From positions 35,380,218-35,444,217 of the forward strand of contig CM066982.1 of the NCBI GenBank assembly GCA_033977485.1: a stretch of 64,000 nucleotides of DNA, in the 5' to 3' direction. The notes below the pieces were generated by a model, which was not told where the DNA came from, did no database searches, and saw only the letters and a list, made by a program, of their open reading frames with translations. Below, one piece after another: positions 18,312 to 29,420 of the stretch (position 1 is the first letter of the stretch; each line of letters opens with the position of its first letter). A program made the translations under genes and the position numbers. The stretch comes from Hydrangea macrophylla (taxonomy: Eukaryota; Streptophyta; Magnoliopsida; Cornales; Hydrangeaceae).

Positions 18312-19937
18312 ATGTCCAAGAATTCTATTGAAGGAATTTTTGGAAATCCATTCTACCGCTCTAACTCTGATAGTTCCATCAACCCGATAGCCACTCCAAC
18401 TGCATCAATGGATGATCAGCAGAGTGAAAATGGTGACAATGTTGTGGTACCAATTGATGAGGCACTCCGTCCTCTTTGCGATCTCATGCAACCAGAACAT
18501 GCACCTACGCCCTCTTGCATTCAAATCCCACCGCATAATGGCGAATTTCAGTTTCGCAATGGGATGATTCAACTGCTTCCCACTTTTCATGGGATGGAAA
18601 GTGAGAAGGCGTATTTACATGTCACTGACTTCGAGGATGTTTGCAAAACATTCTCGCAAAATTGTCCTAGGGAGGTGACGCATCTAATGCTATTTCCTTT
18701 CACTTTGAAAGATAAAGCGAAGGCGTGGCTCCACTCCCTAAAACCTAATTCAATTTTCACCTGGCATGCGATGAGCACCGCGTTTCTAAAGAAATTCTAT
18801 CCTACTCGCATGACCACAGACCTTCAGCGTCAAATCAATTCCTATAAACAAAAGAGCAATGAAACCTTCACACAAGCGTGGGAGCGTTTCAAAGATTTGC
18901 TTCTCTCATGCCCACACCATGGGTTTGAGAAATGGCGAACTATCAGCTTCTTTTATCAAGGATTGAATGGTGAAACAAAGAAGTTGGTGGAAACGATGAG
19001 CTCTGGACCATTTCTGCGTAAAAACACCGAAGAGGCCGAAGCTCATTTCGAATGGTTAGCTGAATACGCTCATGAATGGTCAAATTCTGACAATGTCTCA
19101 CGCTCACAGATATCCTGTGTAGAAGAGAAAAGCCTATACCAGCTAACCAGTGAAGATCACCTTATGACTAAGTATGCAGAGCTAGCAAAGAAGGTAGAGG
19201 AGTTAAGCATGAAAGGAGAGAGCTCTAGGCAAATCATGCCTGAAGAACCATGTGGCACATGCAACATGTTGGGACATACAACTCAATATTGTCCTAATGT
19301 GCCATATTTTCAAGAGCAAGCCCCTATAGAGATGAATGCCATGCAAGGTTTTCGAGGGGCGGGGAATTCCAACAATAACTTTCAAAGTAACAATAGATGG
19401 AATCACCCCGGTTTTGATTGGAGAAATAATGCTGGGGCCCAAAATCAATATCAACAGCAGCCCTACAACAATAATCAATATCAAGGGCAAAACAATAGGT
19501 CGTTCCAGCAATACAATCAAAACAGAACCAATAATTATAACCAAGCTCAACCCTCCAATGCACCACAGACCAATACCTATGTGCCACCACACAAGAAGGT
19601 ACAAGAAGAAGAGCCACTTGCTAATGCCAATCTAACGCAGCAACTCATACAGATGATGAGTAGAATGTCTTCCACGTTAGAGAGGATAGATGCACGGCAG
19701 GAAGGCTCAGGAGGAACATTCCCTGCCCAACCACTTCCGAACCCCAAGGTACATAACAATGGTCCTAACAATCAAGAACATGCTAAAGCTGTGACTACAT
19801 TGAGAAGTGGAAAAATCATAGAGAAAAGCATGCCTCTGTCCACTCCCGAAGTGTACAAAGAGGAGGAAGTGGTGGATGAAGAAGTTGAGCTACCATCTAC
19901 TCAAGAGGAGAGCCGTCTACTAATGACGAGGCAATAA
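18312..19937 (+). pseudogene. Gag part of the Athila-like gag-pol
   Basis: The ATG at 18312 is the first in good position after the primer site and leader. The capsid region includes LPTFHGMESEKAYLHVTDF and LMLFPFTLKDKAKAWL (about residues 80-140), matching the Gag of the element at 4573. A CCHC knuckle (CGTCNMLGHTTQYC) lies at about residue 313. A region rich in asparagine and glutamine (about 350-420) follows. The frame ends at a TAA at 19935-19937, but the protein continues in another frame from about 19911, so a one-base indel has broken gag from pol in this copy. Confidence 0.88.
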
Positions 19938-21304
19938 AGGCAAACATTGAAGCTCCTAGAGTAGAGGAAGAAGTTGAGCGAAGGCCTGGAAAGGAGTTTG
20001 TTAAGGAGGAACCACCAAAATGCCCCTTTCCTGCACCTTATCCTCAACGGTTGAAGAAACCCAAGAATGAGACAAAGAATCAGGAGTTTCTGGAATTGTT
20101 TAAGCAAGTTAAAATTAACCTTCCACTCCTAGATGATATCAAGCAAGTGCCGGCCTATGCTAAGTATCTCAAAGATCTATGCACGGCCAAGAGGAGGCAA
20201 AGCATGAAGAAACATGCGTATGTCGCGTGCCAAGCCAGTGCGATCATTCAAAATGAGTTGCCCCCAAAACTCAAAGATCCCGGTACACCTACTGTCTCAT
20301 GTAGAATTGGGAATCAAAGGATAGATAACGCACTCCTTGATCTAGGAGCAAGCGTGAACCTGCTGCCTTATTCAATCTATAAACAGCTAGGGTTAGGTGA
20401 ACTCAAACCCACTCGAGTTGCTTTGCAATTGGCAGACAGATCTGTGAAGTACCCTAGAGGGGTGTTGGAGGACGTCCTCGTCCAAATAGACTCTTTTGTC
20501 TTTCCGGTTGATTTCGTGATATTGGACACAGAACCTGTGTCTGATCCTGGTGCACATATCCCGATTATTTTTGGACGTCCATTCCTCAACACCATTGATG
20601 CCACAATCAAGATTAGAAGTGGTATCATGACTATCGTATTCGGGAACATGACATTGAATGTCAAGATCTTTTCTAATCCCCGACCTGAAGAATACGATGA
20701 TGAGGAAGAAATCCATTACATAGACACGGTCATTGAAGATGAAGTTGACTTGGTCGACTACAAAGATCCTTTGGAAGTTGTGATGACGCAATTTGGCGAT
20801 ATCTATCAACCTGCAGAGTCCACCCCATTAGATGTTGACCTGAACCAGACGTGTCTTATGATGGATACGATAGAGGAGGATAGAGCCGATTGCATGTGGG
20901 TAATGCCATATGAACAACTGCCTCCTAAAACCAAGTTGGTAATGCCTTCTAGTTTCCAATTTCCGGAGTTAGAATTGAAGGAGCTTCCCAAAGAGCTAAA
21001 ATATGCATTCCTAGGGACTGGAAAAACTTATCCTATGATCATTTCATCTGCTTTAACTCATGAACAGGAAAGTAAGCTAGTGGAAATGCTGACCAAGCAT
21101 AAGGATGCTATGGGATGGACAATTGCTGACCTCAAAGGCATAAGCCCATCCATATGCACGCATAAGATATATCTAGAGGAAGACGCTAAACCCTCAAGGC
21201 AAATGCAAAGGCGTCTGAATCCCAACATGCAAGAAGTAGTTAAAAAGGAAGTGCTCAAGCTACTTGATGTTGGGATGATATATCCGATATCTGATAGTCC
21301 TTAG
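19911..21304 (+). pseudogene. Athila-like pol: protease and start of reverse transcriptase
   Basis: The shifted frame reads EPSTNDEAIKANIEAP directly after the gag break and has no ATG of its own. The protease shows ALLDLGASVNLLPY near 20330-20370 and IIFGRPFLNT near 20570. The frame then enters the region before the reverse transcriptase (KHKDAMGWTIADLKGI). It stops at TAG 21302-21304 between ISDSP and [10 protein letters not shown]. The family has tryptophan there, so TGG to TAG is the simplest cause. Confidence 0.88.
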
Positions 21305-23872
21305 GTTAGTCCTACCCAAGTAGTACCAAAGAAAGCAGGCATAACGGTCATCCCGAACAAAGATGGTGAATTGGTACCAACACGTATTCCCACTGGATGG
21401 AGGATGTGTATTGACTACAGGAAGTTAAATACTGTGACCCGAAAGGACCATTTTCCTTTGCCTTTCATGGATCAAATGCTAGAACGTGTGGCGGGTCACA
21501 AGTATTACTGCTTCTTGGATGGATACAGCAGATATAATCAAATTGAAATTGCTCCTGAAGATCAGGAGAAAACCACCTTCACTTGTCCATTCGGTACTTT
21601 TGCCTACCGACGAATGCCGTTTGGCTTATGTAATGCACCGGCTACATTTCAGCGGTGCATGCTAAGCATATTCAGTGACATGGTCGAAAACATCCTTGAA
21701 GTATTCATGGATGATTTTTCAGTATTTGGCCATACCTTTGAAGAGTGCCTCAGCAATCTCGAGCAAGTTTTAATGCGGTGTGAGGACAAACACCTAGTTT
21801 TGAATTGGGAGAAGTGTCACTTTATGGTGACCAAGGGAATAGTCCTCGGCCACATAATATCCAATGAAGGAATCCAAGTGGATAAGGCAAAGATCGACAT
21901 AATCTCAAATCTACCTGTTCCCCGTACAGTAAGGGACATCCGTTCATTCTTGGGGCATGCAGGTTTTTATCGTCGATTTATCCAGAACTTCAGTGCAATC
22001 TCTCGACCCCTTTGTCAACTTCTTGTCAAAGACGCACCCTTTGAGTGGTCAGAGAGTTGCCAAAAGTCCTTTGAGGATCTAAAAGAGCTCCTCATCTCCG
22101 CACCTATAATACAGGCACCCGACTGGAGTTTGCCTTTTGAATTAATGTGCGATGCTAGTGATTACGCCATTGGCGCGGTCCTAGGCCAGAGAAAGGACAA
22201 TAAGCCATATGTGATATACTATGCCAGCCGAACTTTAAATGAAGCTCAAATGAATTACACTACTACTGAAAAGGAGCTGCTGGCAGTAGTATTCGCCCTG
22301 GATAAGTTTAGGTCTTATTTGATAGGGTCACCAATTATCTGTTTTATAGATCATTCGGCCCTCAAGTTTCTTTTATCAAAGAAAGACGCTAAACAACGGC
22401 TTATTCGCTGGATACTCTTACTCCAAGAGTTTGATTTAACAATCAAAGATAAGAAAGGAGTAGAGAATGTGGTTGCGGATCATTTGTCCCGGTTGACTTT
22501 TATCGATAATACTGAATCCCAATCTATTAAGGATGAGTTCCCAGACGAACAGCTACTGGCAGTAAGTAGTCTGCCTTGGTATGCTAATATTGTAAACTAC
22601 CTCGTCACGGGTGAAACACCAACTCATTGGTCGAACCAAGATAGGAAACAATTCCTCTCGTTCGCGCGCCATTTCTTCTTTGATGACCCATACCTTTTCA
22701 AGTACTGTGCTGATCAGGTTATCCGACGCTGCGTCCCCAATGAGGATATAACCGTAATATTAGCGTCATGCCATTCTGAGGCATGCGGTGGCCACTTCGC
22801 GTCACAGAAGACCGCCCAAAAAGTCCTACAAAGCGGTTTTTACTGGCCCACAGTCTTCAAAGATGCTTATTCCTTTTGCAAGACATGCCAACGCTGTCAA
22901 AAGCTTGGAACGATTTCTAAAAGGAATTCTATGCCTTTAACCCCTATCATCACAATTGAGATATTTGATTGTTGGGGTATAGATTTTATGGGTCCATTTC
23001 CCAAGTCTAATAACTGTGAATACATACTCCTTGATGTAGAGTATGTATCGAAATGGGTAGAAGCGATACCAACGAGACGAAATAACCACAGAACGGTCAT
23101 GTCATTTCTAAGAGAGCATATCTTGTCTCGTTTTGGTACTCCGAGAGCTTTACTAAGTGACCAAGGCAAGCATTTCTGCAATAGGCCCTTGGAGTCACTT
23201 CTCAAGAAATACGGAGTCCATCATAAAATCGCTCTTGCCTATCATCCACAGTCTAATGGGCAAGCAGAATTGGCTAACCGAGAAATCAAGCACATTCTCG
23301 AAAAGACGGTTAGCTCCAATCGAAAGGACTGGGCATACAAATTGACTGACGCGTTATGGGCATACCGTACTGCTTATAAGACGAATCTTGGTATGTCCCC
23401 GTATAGATTGGTTTACGGGAAAGCTTGCCACCTCCCTGTTGAAATTGAACATAAAGCTTACTGGGCAACACGCTCATTGAACTTTGATATTCAAGAGGGA
23501 GGTCAGCTACGCAAGCTTCAGCTTGCAAAGCTAGAGGAAATACGACGAGATGCATATGACTCTGCAAAGTTGCATAAGGAAAAGTTGAAGGCTCGCTATG
23601 ATCGTACGATTTGTCGTAAATCATGTGAGCCGGGGCAGAAAGTTTTGCTGTATGACTCTCGCCTCCACCTTTTCCCAGGAAAGCTCCGTTCCCGTTGGAC
23701 AGGCCCGTTCATTGTAAAAACTGTTTTTCCACATGGGGCGGTTGATATTGTCAATCCAAAGAACGATGATTGTTTCAAGGTCAATGGCCAAAGATTGAAA
23801 CCGTTCTTGGAGAATTTCCACACTGAAGTTGAGCACATCCAGCTGGATGAGCCCAGCTATTCTCATACTTAA
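21305..23872 (+). pseudogene. Athila-like pol: reverse transcriptase, RNase H and integrase
   Basis: The frame is the same as the previous part and open from the TAG to the stop at 23872. The reverse transcriptase has [24 protein letters not shown] and the catalytic FMDDFSVFG (about 21706). The gypsy RNase H starts at [15 protein letters not shown] (about 22145). The integrase has the zinc site HSEACGGHF ... CKTCQRCQ (about 22770-22900). Its DDE core has D in GIDFMG (about 22982), D in LSDQGKHF (about 23158) and E in QAELANRE (23267). The domains are complete; only the single TAG separates this part from a full pol. Confidence 0.92.
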
Positions 23873-24030
23873 AAATCCAAAGTGGAGTTCCAAATTGTTG
23901 TTGTATTTCTTTTCTTTCCTTGCATTTTAGTTTCTCTCTTTTGTTTTTTTTTGGTTTTCGTTCTTTATTTCGTGTTTGTGATCTAGTTCTAATCCATTAT
24001 ACTTTAAATCACTCTGTTGCAGGTGCATAG

Positions 24031-24957
24031 ATGCGAGGGGATGATGTTCATTCTGTCGGTTCTTGGGCTGATTCAGAATGTCGTTGTGGCACCTGGACTG
24101 AGGGTGAACTCACATCATGCCCCTTGCTTCATCAAGATCCTGAAGCTCATTCTCTCATTGATGCTGCTCAAGGGTACATTCCATATCCACCAGCCCTCCT
24201 GGACATCAATCCATACGAAAATATGGGATTTCAGGATGACGATGATGTGGAGGAGGAAGAAGACCTGTACATGGGACGAATGGTGGATGAAGCACTCATG
24301 GCACAATGGGAAAATGATGATCTGTGGGAGCCATGGGAAGATCATGACCTCCAGGATGTCGTCCCAGACCGCCACAATGCCGTCTTTGTTTTCGTGGATG
24401 ATTTCCTTGTTCCTGAGTTGGTCCCATACCTCTATGTGCACCTGAGCTTCCTGCTATTCAGGCTCCAATGCCCCTTACCAGCCAGTGCATTTTGGGAACC
24501 TATGCCAATAGTGAGGTTGGAACTTGTCACATTTCTTTGTATTTTTGTTTCTGTTCATTGTTTTTCTTTTCGTGTTAATCCGTGCTGCTTGTGTTCTGTT
24601 ATGTTAATTTCGATTTGTTGTCTTTTGTCCAGGATTGTCACTATGTTTCTAAATGGTATTCCGGTATTCCTCCCACATCAACTGATTCATGGTCTTGGGC
24701 CCTACATAAGGCCCCCACACACTCCGCCGCGAGAGGACAGTCCGTTGCGAAATTATACCCCTTTATCCATGTCTCCATCCGGATCACCTCTGGTATGGAC
24801 TTTCAATTCTTTGGAGACGCCAGACTCGTTTGATGATATCCTTGCTGCTTTTCGATTGTTCTGGGAAAGGGAATCATCGAGTTTGGACTTCACTTCTGAG
24901 AATTCGGCGGGTTATGAAGAGATTGTGGAAGAGGAAATCTTTATAATCGAAGACTAG
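24031..24957 (+). CDS. Unrecognised acidic ORF after pol, possibly spliced
   Basis: A 308-codon frame follows pol by 158 bp. The ATG is preceded by a long pyrimidine tract and TTGCAG, a good splice acceptor. The protein part around residues 50-110 is strongly acidic (DDDDVEEEEDLYMG), and the end is acidic again. A T-rich stretch in the middle (24516-24632, 117 nt) starts with GT and ends with TTGTCCAG, and its removal keeps the frame, so it may be an intron. I do not recognise a domain. It could be a protein of its own or an upstream exon of the next gene. Confidence 0.45.
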   Translation: MRGDDVHSVGSWADSECRCGTWTEGELTSCPLLHQDPEAHSLIDAAQGYIPYPPALLDINPYENMGFQDDDDVEEEEDLYMGRMVDEALMAQWENDDLWEPWEDHDLQDVVPDRHNAVFVFVDDFLVPELVPYLYVHLSFLLFRLQCPLPASAFWEPMPIVRLELVTFLCIFVSVHCFSFRVNPCCLCSVMLISICCLLSRIVTMFLNGIPVFLPHQLIHGLGPYIRPPHTPPREDSPLRNYTPLSMSPSGSPLVWTFNSLETPDSFDDILAAFRLFWERESSSLDFTSENSAGYEEIVEEEIFIIED

Positions 24958-25286
24958 TGCTGCATTTCAGTTGTTTCCGTTCATTTCATCTTTTGTTTAT
25001 CGACTGAAGTGTAATCCTTGACAGAATTTTATTGGTTTTAGTTTTATTTTTGGTCTTCTTTAGTTAAATAAGGTCTTAAACACAGTTGGAGATAATAATG
25101 TTGCAATTTGGATGCAATCATAAAGTGTTATTTCTATATAACTTGCCATTTTCTATTCTGAGGATGAATTTTTGTTCTACATGCCTGTAATTCAACTGCT
25201 TTTCAGTCTCTCTGCATGTCCAGAATTGTTTCAGATAGTTGGGTGTGATGTGGTTCATGTTTACCATTGAATTCAGAAATTTTTGT

Positions 25287-25853
25287 GTTCGATCGATCGA
25301 ACCCATTTCGATCGATCGAAACTTGGATGTTCAAGCGCTTGCATTTTCTTTTCAATCGATTGCGGGATTTGTTTTCGATCGCTCGACCATAGTTCGATCG
25401 ATCGAACTCAGCATTTAAACGAGGCGTCTTCAGAACACCTCTTCATTTCCCTCAGTTACACACACTCAAGCGCTCGAGCACAGAGGGGTGGGCGACTCGG
25501 CAATTTTCGTGTCTGTGCACTCAATAAGACGCCCAGATCACCCCTCTAATCATCTCATCATCCCCTCCACCTCCACTGTGTATTTCTACACCAAGGTAGG
25601 CTCCACTTGTTTTTGTCTTACATTTCCTTAATGATTGTGTTAGAAAATCCCAAGGGGGTGTCCCCTTGGTCTTAGGATTTCCTTTTGATAGTTCATTATT
25701 TGTGTACTTTTCGTTTCCTTTGCGTTTCTGCGATCGCTGCACATCGCTGTGTTCGATCGCTTGAACTGGTTTCGAGCGATCGAAGGGGAACTGTTCGAGC
25801 GATCGAAGCCTACTCTAGTTCAATCGATCGAACTCACTTAGATCGATCGAACT
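25287..25853 (+). promoter_or_regulatory. Internal GATCGATC word clusters and candidate leader intron before the last gene
   Basis: The LTR word recurs at 25287-25407 and 25751-25853. Between them CACCAAG followed by GTAGGC at 25595 is a good splice donor, and TTTTTCAG at 25914-25921 is a good acceptor ten bases before the ATG of the next gene. This suggests a transcript with an untranslated first exon and a 327-nt intron. A separate promoter here is inference. Confidence 0.5.
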
Positions 25854-25930
25854 CCAACAGTGGCAGCTTCTTTCTTCTTTTCTTCTGTTCTAATCTGTGT
25901 CATGTCATGTTTATTTTTCAGGGCTACCAC

Positions 25931-27319
25931 ATGAATCCAGTGACGGGCTATCATAAGTCCAAGCCCCTAAGCCTTATTATACCAGATCCGGTACCCGCAC
26001 ATGGGTTCCGGAATGACGAGGACAGGCTATGGTATGAGCGGCATTTTCAGGCACGGATGGTGATGATCGAGCGCCCTATTGAGCACATCTGGTCGGAGAG
26101 CCCATGGTTCCTGACACGGATCCGTTCTATGCCTCACTGGTTCCATCTCCTTTCATTGGCCAAGAGTGTCAATCTGTCCTGGATTCGAGGTGCATGTGCG
26201 ACTATGATCCGCGACCCGGTTGCACCATTCACCTACCATGCCTTCTTCCGGAGTCGCCCGTTCATCATCAGTCCCGCTACCGTTTCAGCCGCGTTGGAGG
26301 TACCAGAGGTACCTGATTATGTTTGCCCCCACCGGCCTGATGCACCAGTGACCCCACCATCCACTATTATCCGTGAGCTCACTGGAGGCGCCGTTCCGTC
26401 TTGGGATGGCGAAGCTTTGATTGAGGACCACTTTCTCACTGATGGCTACCACATGATCCACCTGGTCCTCAGCAACTGCCTCCTAGTGACTTCCTATCGA
26501 GAGAAGATCGCGGCTTGGTATGCGCGAGTCTTATATGCAGTGGGGACGGGACAGCCAGTTTGCATCCCACGCCTCTATATTGACTTTATGGTCCACCCCA
26601 CCCATTTTATCTCGTCTCAGAAGCACCTGAAGGGTGCTTGGGCTATTCAGAGGGTTATGGCTGATGCCGATTTCCCCGTGCTTGCTAGAGATGATGTTTG
26701 CCCTTCTCCCCGCCGTTTCAGCGAGGCAGCGGCTCGCCGCTCCGACGCCCAGAAGAGGAAGCGAAAGGGAAAAGGGAAAGCAAAGGTGAAGGGGACGAAG
26801 AAGAGGCGTGGTGGGACGGACACGGAGGCGGGAGCTTCAGGGACACCCACCGAGGTGGAGGAGCTTGATTCCGATGATGATGACGATGATCCGGTTGCGG
26901 CGGTTCGGCAGTTTGAGCTGCGACAGCAGTCGCATACTCAGGCCCAGGGAGAGTCTTCTTCTTCTGTGCTTCTCCCGACAGTTCACGAGCTACTATTGGA
27001 GGAGAGAGAGGCCAGGATTAGACTTGAGGGCCGGATGGACCATCTGCAGACCTTGCTGGAGTCCATATTGATTCAGATTGGGGTTGATCGGGCTGTTCAC
27101 TCTACTCAGCATCCATCGATGGCCCCGTCTGCTCCGCCTGCTGCCGATCCATCATATGTTGCTACTCCTACTACTACAGGTCCATCCACTTCTTCTGCTG
27201 CAACCGATCCACCACTTGCCGATCCATCTGCTGCTGCCCCTGCTACTACCTCGTTGCCGCCTGCTCCCATTGATATCCCTTTTGATGTAGCTGATGATGC
27301 ACCGTCCGGTGTCGATTAG
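25931..27319 (+). CDS. Gene in env position: putative plant transposon protein with nuclear signal
   Basis: I start it at the ATG at 25931 because a splice acceptor lies just before it; the open frame upstream reads through repeat DNA. The 462-residue protein has a globular N-terminal region of about 260 residues (FRNDEDRLWYERHFQARMV, then WFHLLSLAKSVNLSWIRGA). It resembles proteins annotated in plant genomes as putative plant transposon protein. A basic cluster KRKRKGKGKAKVKGTKKRR near residue 275 is a strong nuclear signal. An acidic run and a possible coiled coil (LLLEEREARIRLEGRMDHL) follow, then a proline-, alanine- and threonine-rich tail. There is no signal peptide or membrane segment, so it is not an envelope protein. 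It is intact while pol is broken. Confidence 0.7.
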   Translation: MNPVTGYHKSKPLSLIIPDPVPAHGFRNDEDRLWYERHFQARMVMIERPIEHIWSESPWFLTRIRSMPHWFHLLSLAKSVNLSWIRGACATMIRDPVAPFTYHAFFRSRPFIISPATVSAALEVPEVPDYVCPHRPDAPVTPPSTIIRELTGGAVPSWDGEALIEDHFLTDGYHMIHLVLSNCLLVTSYREKIAAWYARVLYAVGTGQPVCIPRLYIDFMVHPTHFISSQKHLKGAWAIQRVMADADFPVLARDDVCPSPRRFSEAAARRSDAQKRKRKGKGKAKVKGTKKRRGGTDTEAGASGTPTEVEELDSDDDDDDPVAAVRQFELRQQSHTQAQGESSSSVLLPTVHELLLEEREARIRLEGRMDHLQTLLESILIQIGVDRAVHSTQHPSMAPSAPPAADPSYVATPTTTGPSTSSAATDPPLADPSAAAPATTSLPPAPIDIPFDVADDAPSGVD

Positions 27320-29178
27320 TTTTCGATGGGGAGGTGGTGTTTATGTATTTTTGGTTAGTTATTGTACTGATTTTGGTTGGTTGGATATGATGGTGGTTTT
27401 GGTTGGATTATTTGGTTGGTTGGTTCTGTATGGACATTATTTCTCACTGCTTGTATTTTATTCAGTTCATATTACAGTGGTTTAGCTTGTTTGGATCATG
27501 ATTTTTATCGTGTTACTTTTATCTATTGATCCTGTTTGTTTTGGAGATTGTGTTCTGTTTTTCTATGCTAGGTTGCTATGCTTGCTATCATCAATTTGCT
27601 CCATACAGGTGATACCCATCTATTTTATTTGTTGAAAATCAACTTCTGGGGACTTTTTTGTTTTCAGTTGGGGGTAGGAGATAATAGATAGGTATACACC
27701 CGTAATAGATAGGTTTTGCATTTGGATATGTTTTGAATTTAATGAGAACACAGTCTGTTAAAATTTTGAAAATTTTTATTATTGAGTCGTATTGATAGAA
27801 TAACTCTGAATAATCTCTCCTGCTTGTTAATTAGACAAGGACACATTTGTAGTATTCTCATCTTTTCATGGATTAAATCCACGCGTTTTATCTGTATTAC
27901 TGAAATGAATTGCATTTGTGAAGCTATTATGTACCCAACACTTTTGCACACTAATTGGCAGCTATGTAGAAAACCTGAAAATTGAGTTAATATGAATATT
28001 GTGCGAAAAGAACAAGTAGTGGAAGCTAATAACCCTTTGTGAGCTATTGAGCCAATCGTCATTTCTAAGGGGATTCTCATATATTGTCGAATGGTCTTTC
28101 TTGCATATACTTGGTGAATTCGTTGTTAAGTCTCAGTTTTCTTTAAAAGTTTTGACTGTTTGTTAGAGGAGAACGTTCAGGATTTACCAATTACACTCAA
28201 TGAACACTTAAGTGCTAAAAATTGAAAGTGAAGAAAATGATTCAAGCCATCGTTTACCCATTCTATTACCTGATATAACTTTCACTTACATTCATTGAAT
28301 TGTTTCATCCCTGATCCCACACGAATTAAATATTTCCAATGTAATCACAAGAATCCATACCCTTGATCTATACCTTGACCTCATTGAGCCGTTTGATATA
28401 TTTGTTGAGAATGAGTCATCAAAGTATGTGAAATGGAAGGAAGTAGTTGTGGGATGTTCAGGTTAAAAAAAAAAAAAAAAAGATGAATGATGGAGAAGAG
28501 AAAAAGAGCATATGAAATGAATGGGAGATTGGGTGGAGAAAAGAATAAAGAATAAAAAGAGAAGTTGAAATTCCATCACATACTAAAAAGCACACTCTTC
28601 TCTACAACACTCCCACCTACTAAATAAAAGCCGCAATTCAAAGTCTTGAAGATTCTCAACAATTGATTTGAACATGGAAGTGTGAGTTGAGTTATCCACG
28701 GTATTTCGCTCCTCTAGTAAGTAGTGTTCCATTCCTGAGACTATACACTCTTAAATGTCCGTTTTTCATAGAGTCAAGTATGAAAGCATTAGCATTTATA
28801 ATATCATCCTTATCAAAGCTTTCATACGATGTGCGATCATTGTAAAGCAAGTTTCTGAGAGACGTTCTTTTTTAGTGTGACCAATGTGAGAATTGAGCTA
28901 AAACTGCAAGTTTTCCAAAGTACAATAGTCTAGATAACTCTTCATAGGGTTGGACGCATAGTTGTTAAATTCACACACACACGGGTGCATGATGGTGATA
29001 CATTTGTTATATTTTACTTGGTAATATAGGGGAGCATGTGGGTCTCTTTCATGGGTTGATAGAGGATAGTATATTATTGCGGAGCTTAATTAACAATTGA
29101 ATGGAAGGGAGAATTCTACAAGTTATTCTAAATCTTTTTGAGCTTAAAATTGGAGAATTTTGTGGGTATATTCACTGC
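27320..29178. other. Noncoding 3' region of the full-length Athila-like element
   Basis: I see no gene. AGTTGGGGGTAGG at 27666-27678 resembles the polypurine tract and lies about 1.75 kb before the 3' LTR, the same distance as its counterpart at 9866. GTGAGCTATTGAGCC near 28039 and a purine-rich block with a run of A (about 28465-28565) also match the layout of the other element. Confidence 0.6.
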
Positions 29179-29268
29179 AAACCCTCACGAGACAACACTC
29201 GTCCACTAGGGGGAACCTAGGGGTTTAACGGCTTGTTGCATTTGCTAAATGCAACCGCGATTCCTGCG
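29179..29268 (+). other. Predicted structured RNA block near the 3' LTR (second copy)
   Basis: AAACCC (29179-29184) pairs with GGGTTT (29221-29226) around hairpins ACGAG/CTCGT (29187-29202) and CTAGG/CCTAG (29206-29220). TTGCAT/ATGCAA (29236-29254) and CGC/GCG (29256-29268) follow. The stems equal those at 11459-11548, while loops and joints differ in sequence. Confidence 0.6.
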
Positions 29269-29406
29269 AAAGTGAGTTAGGATCTTTCTTTCTATCTTAG
29301 TTTAGGTTGTTTTTAGTTTTCCTTTGTTTTCTTAGTTGTGGTAGTATTAGTTTAGGAGTTTGTAGTTTATTTTATTTTTGCTTTATCGCTAGGGACTAGC
29401 AATAAG

Positions 29407-29420
29407 CTAGTTGGGGGTTG
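29407..29420 (+). other. Polypurine tract before the 3' LTR
   Basis: GCTAGTTGGGGGTTG ends at the LTR start TGCAAAGC. Compare TTTTGGGGGTG at 11614. Confidence 0.75.

Noticed and set aside
25685..25930. Upstream extension of the gene at 25931
   Set aside because: The frame is open, but it translates GATCGATC repeat DNA and the pyrimidine tract of a splice acceptor.
25931..27319. Envelope protein
   Set aside because: There is no signal peptide or membrane helix. A nuclear signal is present.
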